Made by a program: the position numbers and the translations under genes
The notes under the pieces: generated by a model
What the model was told of the DNA's origin: nothing
Seen by the model: the letters and a program-made list of their open reading frames with translations, nothing else
Databases searched by the model: none
From: Nitrososphaerales archaeon TH5893
GTDB taxonomy: Archaea > Thermoproteota > Nitrososphaeria > Nitrososphaerales > Nitrososphaeraceae
DNA length: 10,219 nucleotides
Direction of reading: 5' to 3'
Assembly (NCBI GenBank): GCA_014523685.1
Contig: JAATVT010000057.1
Span: forward strand, 1-10,219
Shown: one piece after another, positions 1-6,530 of the stretch
Layout of the letters: each line of letters begins with the position of its first letter
Numbering within the stretch: the stretch's first letter is position 1

Positions 1-38
1 TAATTGAATATCATAACGGAATACTTTTAACTTATCTT

Positions 39-78
39 AATACGGGCTACAATCGGTTCAAAATCCGTATTGCGAACC
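39..78. repeat. Nested inverted repeats in the left gene-free region
   Basis: AATACGG at 39-45 is perfectly complementary to CCGTATT at 65-71, with a 19-nt loop. GGTTC at 55-59, inside that loop, is complementary to GAACC at 74-78. The two pairings overlap and exclude each other. Repeats this short occur by chance in AT-rich DNA, so function is unproven. Confidence 0.35.
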
Positions 79-413
79 AAACAAAAACTAAGACATCTCT
101 ATATGAAAAAACAAATATTGGCTAGACGACATATGGACATGGGTATCAAAAATTATTGGAGTACGATATGTCTTTCGACCTCATTCTCCCATAGTCCAAC
201 CCAATAGCCAGATAATTTTATTGAGTTTAGTAATATTTCCGGTACGCAAGGCGTAGGGTTAATTGGCTGGTCATATTTTGTTGCGACCTGTCTCTAGATT
301 GGCGGACTTCGTAATATTTAGTGTCGAACAGGATAAGTATGGAAGTCAGATTCGCACTGGAGCTTGGTCTATTTAGAAACTATTGAATGTTGCAACAATA
401 AACCATCCATTAG

Positions 414-423
414 AAATAAATTT
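414..423 (+). promoter_or_regulatory. TATA-like box for apgM
   Basis: AAATAAATTT is centred about 27 nt before the GTG start at 445. That is the spacing expected if the transcript begins at or next to the start codon. No Shine-Dalgarno sequence is seen between the two, which fits leaderless expression. Confidence 0.45.
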
Positions 424-444
424 GACACCTGCATCTAAATCGTA

Positions 445-1728
445 GTGATCCCCAGGGGATGTAAAATTGTATACGTCCTTCTCGATGGAGTTGCCGATCT
501 TCCCAACCCTCAATTGGGGGGGCTTACTCCGCTGCAGTCGGCTTCAACCCCATCTCTGGATGCCTTAGCAAGAAGGGGTGTGTTGGGACAGGTAACGACA
601 GTCGGTCATAATATAGCCCCCCAATCAGACATAGCCGTTTTTAATATGTTAGGTTATGATTTCAGAGATGAAGCATATGTCGGAAGGGGTGTTATCGAGC
701 TGATTGGATCGGGGGTTGACCTTCGAGATGGCGACCTTGCAGTGCGAGGGAACTTTGCTACAATTGATGATAATGGCAAGATCCTTGACCGAAGAGCTGG
801 AAGGGATATTTCAGAACGAGAAGCTAATGCGATATGTGAAAGTCTTTCTTCTAAAGTCAGGTTCAGCGACCCTGACATTTCTGTTGTCATTAAGCCAACA
901 ACTGGACATAGACTAGTAATCAGATTCAGGCACAATAACCTTAAACTCTCCGACAATATAGGCAATACTGATCCTGCTTACGACAAAATTTCAGGAATAG
1001 GAGTCGCTAGGATATCCTCATTCCAAGACACGATTGAAGCAAGTATGCCAAGGGACGATTTGGACACTTCCAAGATATCTGCTCAACTAATAAATAATTT
1101 TAGTGACCAGGTTATTAGTATATTGAAAAATCATCCAGTAAATGAGGAGAGAGAATATGCTGGAAAAAAAGCTATAAATTGTGTTCTTCTCCGCGATGCT
1201 GGAAACAGGATTCCGAAACTAGAACCTATTGGAATGAAATACGGAATGAAAGTATCCGCTGTGGTTGATATGCCTGTAGAAATTGGTATAGCGAATATGC
1301 TGCAAATGAAAGTATTGCCTTCTGGTAAAGTGGATGATTATGAACAGAAGGCGGAAGTGATCTCTTCAAACCTCTCTAGCCATGACCTTATTTACGCACA
1401 TATTAAGGGTCCTGATGAATATGGACACGACGGAGACGCTGAAGGCAAAAGGAGGAATATTGAGAAAATTGACAGGACGTTTTTTGCAAAGATGCTGGAG
1501 AGATCAAAATTAGATGATGTTACGATCGTTGTTTCAGCAGATCATTCAACTCCCTGCATAAAGAAATCACATAGCCCTGACCCAGTTCCACTATTGATAT
1601 CTAGTACTCGTATTCATGCTAATGGTGGCCTTAGATTTACGGAAGAGTATGCGGCAAGCGGAATTCTCGGGAAAATGAATGGAGTTCAAGTGTTATCTAC
1701 TGTCATGAGGGTGATTAGTACACAATAA
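445..1728 (+). CDS. apgM: 2,3-bisphosphoglycerate-independent phosphoglycerate mutase, archaeal type
   Basis: It interconverts 3-phosphoglycerate and 2-phosphoglycerate in cytosolic glycolysis/gluconeogenesis, within the alkaline phosphatase superfamily. The 427 residues carry the expected two-metal site. D14 in the LLDG motif, S61 in QSDIA (the serine that is phosphorylated during catalysis) and D366-H367 in SADHS form one metal set. D324 and H328 in GPDEYGHDGD, with H376 in KSHSPDP, form the other. The length is close to the archaeal family norm of about 400-430 and shorter than the bacterial enzymes of about 510. An in-frame TAA at 436-438 excludes a longer start, and the GTG at 445 puts the first beta strand (KIVYVLLDG) at residue 7, as in homologues. 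The gene stands alone and converges on the downstream regulator. An archaeal phosphonopyruvate decarboxylase-related protein is a remote alternative, but the complete metal set makes the mutase call firm. Confidence 0.93.
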   Translation: MIPRGCKIVYVLLDGVADLPNPQLGGLTPLQSASTPSLDALARRGVLGQVTTVGHNIAPQSDIAVFNMLGYDFRDEAYVGRGVIELIGSGVDLRDGDLAVRGNFATIDDNGKILDRRAGRDISEREANAICESLSSKVRFSDPDISVVIKPTTGHRLVIRFRHNNLKLSDNIGNTDPAYDKISGIGVARISSFQDTIEASMPRDDLDTSKISAQLINNFSDQVISILKNHPVNEEREYAGKKAINCVLLRDAGNRIPKLEPIGMKYGMKVSAVVDMPVEIGIANMLQMKVLPSGKVDDYEQKAEVISSNLSSHDLIYAHIKGPDEYGHDGDAEGKRRNIEKIDRTFFAKMLERSKLDDVTIVVSADHSTPCIKKSHSPDPVPLLISSTRIHANGGLRFTEEYAASGILGKMNGVQVLSTVMRVISTQ

Positions 1729-1746
1729 TATCAATTGGATATTTTT
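1727..1746 (+). terminator. Hairpin plus T-run at the apgM stop
   Basis: AATATC (1727-1732) pairs with GATATT (1738-1743) across the 5-nt loop AATTG, and a T-run follows at 1742-1746. The hairpin starts inside the stop codon of apgM. The stem is AT-rich and weak, but archaeal termination depends mainly on U-tracts, so a termination role is plausible. Confidence 0.35.
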
Positions 1747-1881
1747 GTGATTAGTTAACCCTTTTCTTACTGTTGACGGCAACCCATGGGCTCATCAATA
1801 TCTGCCAAGTGAAATCATACCAGAGTCAAATAGTCTAGTAACCTGGTGGTAAAATCCCATAAAGAATCCATCGAAGACTTT

Positions 1882-2289
1882 CTATGGCCGGCCCGTTAAC
1901 AATGTGCCCTTGCACTTTTCACAGATTTGCTCATCTATTTCAGATTCCATGGTATGGTGGACGTCACAGATTATGAATGTGGATCGCATATAAATGCACA
2001 GTTCTACAAATTTTGCCATGGTACTCGGAGTATATAGCTTATTTGTCGCGAGATCTCGAGCGATATCTTCTATCATGACCATAATATTGGGCGTTGAAGA
2101 AAGACGCAACATTAATTGAGTATCACCTCTGGTCCCTCGAACATAATTGCTTACCGCTGCTTGAGTTACCCCTAATACCTTAGCGACTATTTCCTCCTTT
2201 AGATCATATTCTGTGGTTAATTTCCTTGCCAGCAAGGATCGGATCGCAGGGATCAATGATCTAGCTTCTATTTCTGAGGGTAACAGCAT
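1882..2289 (-). CDS. XRE-type HTH transcriptional regulator with C-terminal Cys/His motif
   Basis: A 135-residue predicted DNA-binding protein that resembles the archaeal XRE-type regulators grouped as COG2522. The N-terminal segment begins LLPSEIEARSLIPAIRSLLA, typical of that group. The helix-turn-helix spans about residues 30-56, with the recognition-helix region LGVTQAAVSNYVRGTRG. The C-terminal tail holds C108, H111, H112, C123 and C126 in a CxxH...CxxC arrangement that could bind zinc or act as a redox switch; that is inference. A TATA-like box 37 nt upstream supports the ATG start with a short leader. It diverges from the Mer-like gene across a 223-bp intergenic region, so autoregulation or control of that neighbour is possible but not shown. 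Its ligand and targets are unknown. Confidence 0.82.
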   Translation of the reverse strand: MLLPSEIEARSLIPAIRSLLARKLTTEYDLKEEIVAKVLGVTQAAVSNYVRGTRGDTQLMLRLSSTPNIMVMIEDIARDLATNKLYTPSTMAKFVELCIYMRSTFIICDVHHTMESEIDEQICEKCKGTLLTGRP

Positions 2290-2320
2290 ATACGCGGGTA
2301 TTCTAAAAATTTATCGGATT

Positions 2321-2330
2321 ATTATATAAA
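2321..2330 (-). promoter_or_regulatory. TATA box of the XRE-type regulator
   Basis: Read on the minus strand the sequence is TTTATATAAT, close to the archaeal TATA consensus. It is centred about 37 nt before the ATG and predicts a leader of roughly 10 nt. Confidence 0.5.
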
Positions 2331-2413
2331 GGTTGTCTGGTCATTTAGAACAATCTTCCTCAGAGTTCAGTAAATAACAATAAATTCGCACCTGTATGGA
2401 TGTCGTCAAGTCA

Positions 2414-2423
2414 TACTTAAATA
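2414..2423 (+). promoter_or_regulatory. TATA-like box of the Mer-like gene
   Basis: TACTTAAATA is the best TATA match before the Mer-like gene. Initiation about 26 nt downstream would start the RNA near 2445 and leave a leader of roughly 65-70 nt, unlike the near-leaderless neighbours. The closer TTATATTT at 2501-2508 lies too near the ATG to serve it. Confidence 0.45.
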
Positions 2424-2449
2424 GACCGAACTTTGAATCTTGAGTAAAT

Positions 2450-2501
2450 GGGAGAGACCATCTTTCTTCTTCTCCTTATTCATCATCATCGTGGGAGAGG
2501 T
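2450..2501 (+). promoter_or_regulatory. Leader with Shine-Dalgarno-like site and alternative hairpins
   Basis: GAGGT (2497-2501) matches the usual archaeal anti-Shine-Dalgarno and lies 11 nt before the ATG at 2513. The surrounding GGAGAGG (2494-2500) can pair with CTTCTCC (2469-2475) over 7 bp, including one G-U. A second copy, GGAGAG (2451-2456), can pair with the same pyrimidine stretch (2470-2475) over 6 bp. The two hairpins exclude each other, so the upstream copy could free the ribosome site. The pairing is visible in the sequence; regulation is inference. Confidence 0.35.
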
Positions 2502-2512
2502 TATATTTCTGC

Positions 2513-3595
2513 ATGAGTGTAAAGTTTGGATTCACACAGGGACTTAATGTTGCCAGGCTTGGGTTGGATGAAAGTCAGGTGATAACTGCTTGCCAAATAG
2601 CGGATAGGATGGATTACGATTCAGTGTGGATTATGGACCATTCGAATGTTCCTCAATGGAAGAATGCCGTGGTCAATGATGCTTGGTTGATGTTGGCCGC
2701 TATTGGAGCGGTTACATCTCATGTCGAACTTGGAGCGTGTGTAACAGATGCGATAAGGCGCCATCCTTCAAGTATTGCCCTTTCGACAATCACCCTCGAT
2801 AGAATAACAAAGGGTAGAGCGATCTTGGGTATCGGTGCTGGTGAAGCACAAAATGTAGTAGACTTTGGAATTGATTTCTCTAAACCTGTTTCCAAGTTCA
2901 AAGAACAATTGGAGGTTATAGAGAAGCTTTTTGAATCGGAACCTGACCACCGTGTAAGCTATAAGGGCCAATACTATTCTCTTTTGGAAGCATGTCTTCA
3001 AGCGAAATGCATACGAAAGCCCCGACCCCCAGTTTATATTGCTGCCGGTGCGCCTAAGACCCTAGAATTATGTGCAAGGTACGGTGATGGTTGGATCCCA
3101 ATAGGTTACACTCCTGAACTATTCAAACATCATGCTGGTGTGATTAAAAAACTTGCAAAGGAAAATGGACGAGAACTGGACGGATTTCACTTCGCAAACG
3201 ATGTCGATATATACTTCACGGATGATGGAGAGGAGGCTTGGAATAAGATGAAGAACGCAGTAAAAGTAAGTTTGTACAAGCCCGAGCTTCTCAAGGTGCA
3301 CAATATCCCCCAAGACTCTGAGTTCGATTTCAGGCGATACTTTACTGAGTATGCCATGAATAAGCCAGAACTCATGGAGCAAATGAAAAGAGCGGCGCTA
3401 AAGATACCGGATGCTGTTGCCCGGACTGCAATAGGAGTTGGTAAACCAGATGATGTAATCCAGATGCTGGAAAGATTTATTGTTGCAGGGACGAATCACT
3501 TTATAATTCGGTTTTGGGGTGAAGGGTACTTTAAAAATATTGAAACATTCGGGAACAAGGTAATCACTTACTTTAGGGATCGAGCTCGGTCCTAA
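2513..3595 (+). CDS. Mer-like, probably F420-dependent, LLM-class oxidoreductase
   Basis: A 360-residue luciferase-like (bacterial luciferase-fold TIM barrel) oxidoreductase. The N-terminal KFGFTQG strand, WIMDHS at about 39-44, the ILGIGAGEAQN stretch at about 104-114, and VYIAAGAPKTLELCARYGDGW in the second half are family hallmarks. The glycine-rich GIGAGEA segment resembles F420-using members such as methylene-tetrahydromethanopterin reductase (Mer) and F420-dependent glucose-6-phosphate dehydrogenase, so F420H2 is a likely hydride donor. Archaeal homologues are often annotated as Mer, but organisms of this type lack methanogenesis and the substrate cannot be read from sequence. It is longer than methanogen Mer (about 320 residues), with extra sequence around residues 225-300. 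It has its own promoter and an unusual leader, and ends 2 bp from the opposing nuclease gene. An FMN-dependent role is the main alternative. Confidence 0.8.
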   Translation: MSVKFGFTQGLNVARLGLDESQVITACQIADRMDYDSVWIMDHSNVPQWKNAVVNDAWLMLAAIGAVTSHVELGACVTDAIRRHPSSIALSTITLDRITKGRAILGIGAGEAQNVVDFGIDFSKPVSKFKEQLEVIEKLFESEPDHRVSYKGQYYSLLEACLQAKCIRKPRPPVYIAAGAPKTLELCARYGDGWIPIGYTPELFKHHAGVIKKLAKENGRELDGFHFANDVDIYFTDDGEEAWNKMKNAVKVSLYKPELLKVHNIPQDSEFDFRRYFTEYAMNKPELMEQMKRAALKIPDAVARTAIGVGKPDDVIQMLERFIVAGTNHFIIRFWGEGYFKNIETFGNKVITYFRDRARS

Positions 3596-3618
3596 CTTTA
3601 GAAATACAAGTCTAAGGT
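3595..3618. repeat. Inverted repeat at the tail-to-tail junction of the Mer-like and nuclease genes
   Basis: ACTTTAGA (3595-3602) pairs with TCTAAGGT (3611-3618) over 8 positions, one of them a G-U, with an 8-nt loop. It overlaps the last base of the Mer-like stop codon and the stop codon of the nuclease, so it could shape the 3' end of either transcript. No U-tract follows on either strand. Confidence 0.35.
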
Positions 3619-4659
3619 ACTATTCTGATGAAATTGATTGATTGGCTGATGTGATTTGTGTAGTCTTCTCAACGGCTCGGCATCAATGCCCAGCCCTCTT
3701 AGGGAGTGGGCAAATTCGGAGGAGAATCCGTGAAAAGTATAAACTTTACGCGCCTGAGAGACTAAAACTAGTCGAACTAGTTCTTCATAATCACAGTGGT
3801 CACTTAGCGGCAGAGCATAGTCCAGTCCCATCATAAACTTGTAGGCTTTATCCATCGCCCAACCGCTAAATCCTATTGTAACTACCCGATACCGTTCTTT
3901 AATGGTCTTAATGTATCCTGACCTGGCAGCTCCTAACGGTAATATCATCAACCATGGGGCTGCTTTTTCTAACAATAGATTCTGTTTTGCATTGGAAACT
4001 ATTGTGCCTTCTTTTAACCGAACTCCAAAGTTTCTGTAAACATCATTTATTTTTTCTACTGAATCATGAATAAAGAGTGGTGCCCAGTGCTGAAACAATT
4101 GGGTGAGCAATTGAGCTTTGCCAAGAGGATATCCCATAAGTATCACCGACACACCCCTATCAAACATCTCGCCGATTATTTTATTGGTCATATGTACGAC
4201 ATCGTAAACTGGGGGAAAAACATATTTGGGTAATCCAAATGTTGACTCTACGATCAATATTTCAGCTCGAGGTATCTGAGCGCTGCCCATAAATCCTCTT
4301 TGTCTTGTCGAAATGTCAGCAGTGTAATAAATTTGGTCGTCTATTAATAATCCCCTTGATCCTAAAACATGGCATGTATCAATTAGATTATATCCGTTAT
4401 AGCAATCTTTGCAATTAGCGGGGGACAGATCATTACCACGCACCTGAGCCAAGCACATAGTCGCTTCTGAGGCTAAGACATCTTTAGCATAAGCAATCTT
4501 CTTTTTCCCTGCTGCCATTAAATGATCGGAATGGGCATGCGAAAAAAACATGACATCAGCCTTCGATTCTCTACGAGGATCGAGTAGTACCCTCTGCCCA
4601 TTTTTAAAGACTACAATTCCGCACTCAGATACCTCTACTGTGGAGCTCAAACTGGCCAA
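3598..4659 (-). CDS. Metallo-beta-lactamase/beta-CASP-like nuclease
   Basis: A 353-residue metallo-beta-lactamase-fold nuclease of the broad COG1236/SNM1-Artemis group. HAHSDH at 41-46, H97 and D115 (YTADIS) give the two-metal active site. E138 in ESTFG, H288 in LSDHCDY and H310 in TFHGF match beta-CASP motifs A, B and C. The GFSGWAMD stretch, the LSDH motif and the C-terminal pattern ending GLGIDAEPL recall bacterial ligase-associated DNA exonucleases more than the long archaeal aCPSF1 RNases; there are no KH domains. The substrate could be DNA ends or RNA 3' ends. A C83-x-x-C86 pair is also present. An upstream in-frame TAA limits the start to the TTG at 4659 or later, and a TATA-like box about 30 nt away supports that TTG. 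The first 12 or so residues are weakly constrained, so an internal start is possible. Confidence 0.83.
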   Translation of the reverse strand: MASLSSTVEVSECGIVVFKNGQRVLLDPRRESKADVMFFSHAHSDHLMAAGKKKIAYAKDVLASEATMCLAQVRGNDLSPANCKDCYNGYNLIDTCHVLGSRGLLIDDQIYYTADISTRQRGFMGSAQIPRAEILIVESTFGLPKYVFPPVYDVVHMTNKIIGEMFDRGVSVILMGYPLGKAQLLTQLFQHWAPLFIHDSVEKINDVYRNFGVRLKEGTIVSNAKQNLLLEKAAPWLMILPLGAARSGYIKTIKERYRVVTIGFSGWAMDKAYKFMMGLDYALPLSDHCDYEELVRLVLVSQARKVYTFHGFSSEFAHSLRGLGIDAEPLRRLHKSHQPINQFHQNSTLDLYF

Positions 4660-4682
4660 GAATCTCTTTTCTTTGGATTAGA

Positions 4683-4696
4683 GTTATTTTAATTTT
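4683..4696 (-). promoter_or_regulatory. TATA-like box of the nuclease gene
   Basis: Read on the minus strand the sequence is AAAATTAAAATAAC, centred about 30 nt before the TTG start at 4659. It predicts initiation within a few nucleotides of that codon and is the main support for a non-ATG start. Confidence 0.42.
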
Positions 4697-4893
4697 AGCG
4701 TAGAAGAATATGTGACCTATGTTCAAATTTATCCTCTTTTCACTCCACTTTTTGCACCCAGAGCTTTTTGCACGCATTCCTATCCATAAAAAGGAATAAG
4801 TTGCGGCTACTTCGGAGTTCTTCGATGCGCCAAAAGATTTTGTCAATAAGATTTATGAACCCCAATATTATGGCCAGTCTTGGCCGCTAAACG

Positions 4894-4901
4894 TTTAAGC
4901 A
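4894..4901 (+). promoter_or_regulatory. TATA-like box of purN
   Basis: TTTAAGCA is centred about 25 nt before the GTG at 4922, the spacing expected for a leaderless transcript. The TGGCC string occurs twice just upstream, at 4871 and 4881. It could be an operator, but two 5-mers are weak evidence. Confidence 0.4.
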
Positions 4902-4921
4902 TGTTTTAGAGTATTTTTAAA

Positions 4922-5536
4922 GTGCTCAAACTCGCTATTCTAATATCAGGAAGAGGGAGCAATATGAAATCGATTCTAGAGGCGATTCAAAAACATAATT
5001 TGACCGGGGTCGAAGCAAGGGTTGTAATTTCTGATAATGCTCAAGCAAATGGTCTTGAGATAGCAAGAGAATTTGGAGTTAAGACAGAAATATTATCCCA
5101 TCCCATCCTTAAAGGCTGGGCATATGACCAGAACCTGGTCGAAGTTCTAGAAAGATATGATGTCTCTCCGAATAACGGGTTGATATGCTTGGCTGGGTAC
5201 ATGAGAATCCTAAGCCATGAATTCGTAAATAGATACAAGATGCACATTATTAATATTCACCCTTCGTTACTTCCGTCGTTTCCTGGTTTAGATGCACAGA
5301 AACAAGCTCTAGAACACGGAGTAAAGGTGACAGGCTGTACCATTCACTTTGTTGAAGATAAGGTAGACTCTGGATTAATAATACTTCAACAACCTGTCAG
5401 GGTTCTTGATTCGGATTCAGAAGAGACATTATCTGAAAGAATATTACGAGAAGAACACAAACTCTACCCTCAGGCAATAAGACTAATAGCTGAAAAGAGG
5501 ATATCAATTCATGATCGCAAGGTAAAATTAATATAG
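4922..5536 (+). CDS. purN: Phosphoribosylglycinamide formyltransferase
   Basis: It transfers the formyl group of 10-formyl-tetrahydrofolate to glycinamide ribonucleotide (GAR), the third step of de novo purine synthesis, in the cytosol. The 204 residues match the usual length. SGRGSNM at 9-15 is the phosphate-binding loop. N111 and H113 in NIHPSLLPSF, together with D149 in the VDSG segment, correspond to the catalytic Asn-His-Asp of the E. coli enzyme. An in-frame TAG at 4907-4909 prevents a longer protein, and the GTG at 4922 places the first beta strand (LKLAILISG) at the N-terminus as expected. It precedes folD, which supplies its folate cofactor, and purD, which makes its substrate, lies 1.6 kb away on the other strand. 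Having a folate-dependent PurN means the organism need not use the formate-dependent PurT for this step. Confidence 0.95.
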   Translation: MLKLAILISGRGSNMKSILEAIQKHNLTGVEARVVISDNAQANGLEIAREFGVKTEILSHPILKGWAYDQNLVEVLERYDVSPNNGLICLAGYMRILSHEFVNRYKMHIINIHPSLLPSFPGLDAQKQALEHGVKVTGCTIHFVEDKVDSGLIILQQPVRVLDSDSEETLSERILREEHKLYPQAIRLIAEKRISIHDRKVKLI

Positions 5537-5615
5537 AAACCCTTATGAGTCAAAAATGTTGTTGTTCTTAGAACTCTAGTGAAAACGGTATATGCAAGCT
5601 ACATTATCGACCAGC

Positions 5616-5622
5616 ATTTAAG
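5616..5622 (+). promoter_or_regulatory. TATA-like box of folD
   Basis: ATTTAAG is centred about 21 nt before the ATG at 5640. Together with the 103-bp gap after purN it suggests folD can be transcribed on its own, with little or no leader. Confidence 0.35.
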
Positions 5623-5639
5623 AACCGAATTCTAGTAAA

Positions 5640-6530
5640 ATGATTGCAAAAATAATCGATGGCCTATCAGTGGCTGCAGGCATACAAGAACAGGTTAAAG
5701 TGCAAGTCGAAAGCTTAGCTCGTAAGGGAGTGAAGCCCTGTCTTTGTACAATTCTGGTGGGCGAAAACCCATCTTCAATCACGTACATCAACAAGAAACA
5801 GAAAGCCGCCCATGATGTAGGGATTTCTACGAAAGATTTAAGGTTCAACGAGACGCTAAGTCAGGAAGAACTATTGCAGGTAATTTCTGGTCTTAATTCT
5901 GATAGCAACGTCCATGGAGTGCTGGTGCAGCTTCCCCTTCCTAAGCATATAGATCAGAATGTTATCATTAACAAGCTCTACCCCTTAAAAGATGTGGATG
6001 GTCTAACTCCTTTCAATTCTGGGATGCTAATGAAGGGAAAGCCTGCCATTACGCCATGTACCCCCACGGGAATTTTAGAATTACTGGATTTTTATAAAAT
6101 CAATGTGGTAGGAATGGATGTACTTATTATTAATAGGAGTAGTCTTGTTGGCAAGCCACTAGCTTGTTTGCTCCTCGAGAGGGGTTCAACTGTGACGGTC
6201 TGCCATTCGAAATCTAAAAAGCTGGAGGAGAAACTGAACAGATCAGAAATGATAATAAGCGCAGTTGGAAATCGCGAACATTTTACTCTATCTGGCGATA
6301 TGGTTAAGCCAGGGGCTGTAATAATTGATGTCGGAATTAGCAGATTCAAGGGGAAAATATGTGGCGATGTTGACTTTGATTCTGTCCGGACCAAGGCCTC
6401 GTGGATTACTCCCGTGCCGGGAGGCGTTGGACCCATGACAGTGGCCATCCTGCTTAGAAATACTGTATCCGCCGCATTTTCAGCCGTTGGAATCGGAAAT
6501 ATGTCGATATATGACCAACATAGCGGCTGA
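5640..6530 (+). CDS. folD: Bifunctional methylene-THF dehydrogenase / methenyl-THF cyclohydrolase
   Basis: It oxidises 5,10-methylene-tetrahydrofolate with NAD(P)+ and hydrolyses the methenyl product to 10-formyl-THF. The 296 residues cover the full family length. Y49 and K53 in the YINKKQKA motif are the catalytic pair. GVLVQLPLP and KDVDGLTPFNSG (D120) line the folate pocket. NRSSLVGKP at 165-173 is the NADP-binding loop, followed by TVCHSKS. The C-terminal PVPGGVGPMT at 258-267 is the family signature. The ATG at 5640 gives an N-terminus aligned with homologues. It supplies the formyl donor for the upstream purN product, and its 3' end overlaps the start of the formyl-THF cyclo-ligase gene, suggesting co-transcription. 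Confidence 0.95.
   Translation: MIAKIIDGLSVAAGIQEQVKVQVESLARKGVKPCLCTILVGENPSSITYINKKQKAAHDVGISTKDLRFNETLSQEELLQVISGLNSDSNVHGVLVQLPLPKHIDQNVIINKLYPLKDVDGLTPFNSGMLMKGKPAITPCTPTGILELLDFYKINVVGMDVLIINRSSLVGKPLACLLLERGSTVTVCHSKSKKLEEKLNRSEMIISAVGNREHFTLSGDMVKPGAVIIDVGISRFKGKICGDVDFDSVRTKASWITPVPGGVGPMTVAILLRNTVSAAFSAVGIGNMSIYDQHSG

Larger units (their letters stand above)
1..444. other. Gene-free region upstream of apgM
   Basis: I see no supportable gene here. No frame gives a reading frame that is both well started and protein-like. The longest open stretch I could trace is on the minus strand, about 64 codons ending at a TAA at 153-155, and it has no ATG, GTG or TTG start. A GGTTCAAAATCC string at 55-66 resembles a tRNA T-arm, but its loop has one base too many and its stem does not close. 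An inverted repeat lies at 39-71 and is listed separately. The right end carries the likely promoter of the phosphoglycerate mutase gene. Confidence 0.7.

Noticed and set aside
50..80. tRNA-like T-arm string GGTTCAAAATCC
   Set aside because: The loop is one base too long, the stem fails after three pairs, and no anticodon or D arm is found on either side.
153..343. Open minus-strand stretch of about 64 codons in the left gene-free block
   Set aside because: It has no ATG, GTG or TTG start and matches no family I recognise. Open stretches of this length arise by chance.
3765..3783. Paired ACTAGT hexamers, echoing those flanking the purD promoter
   Set aside because: They encode leucine-valine-rich residues in the nuclease. 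A shared 6-mer in AT-rich DNA does not support a common regulatory site.
4625..4846. Minus-strand frame of 73 codons with a TTG start
   Set aside because: It overlaps the nuclease start and contains that gene's TATA-like box. It has no recognisable motif, so the intergenic promoter reading is simpler.
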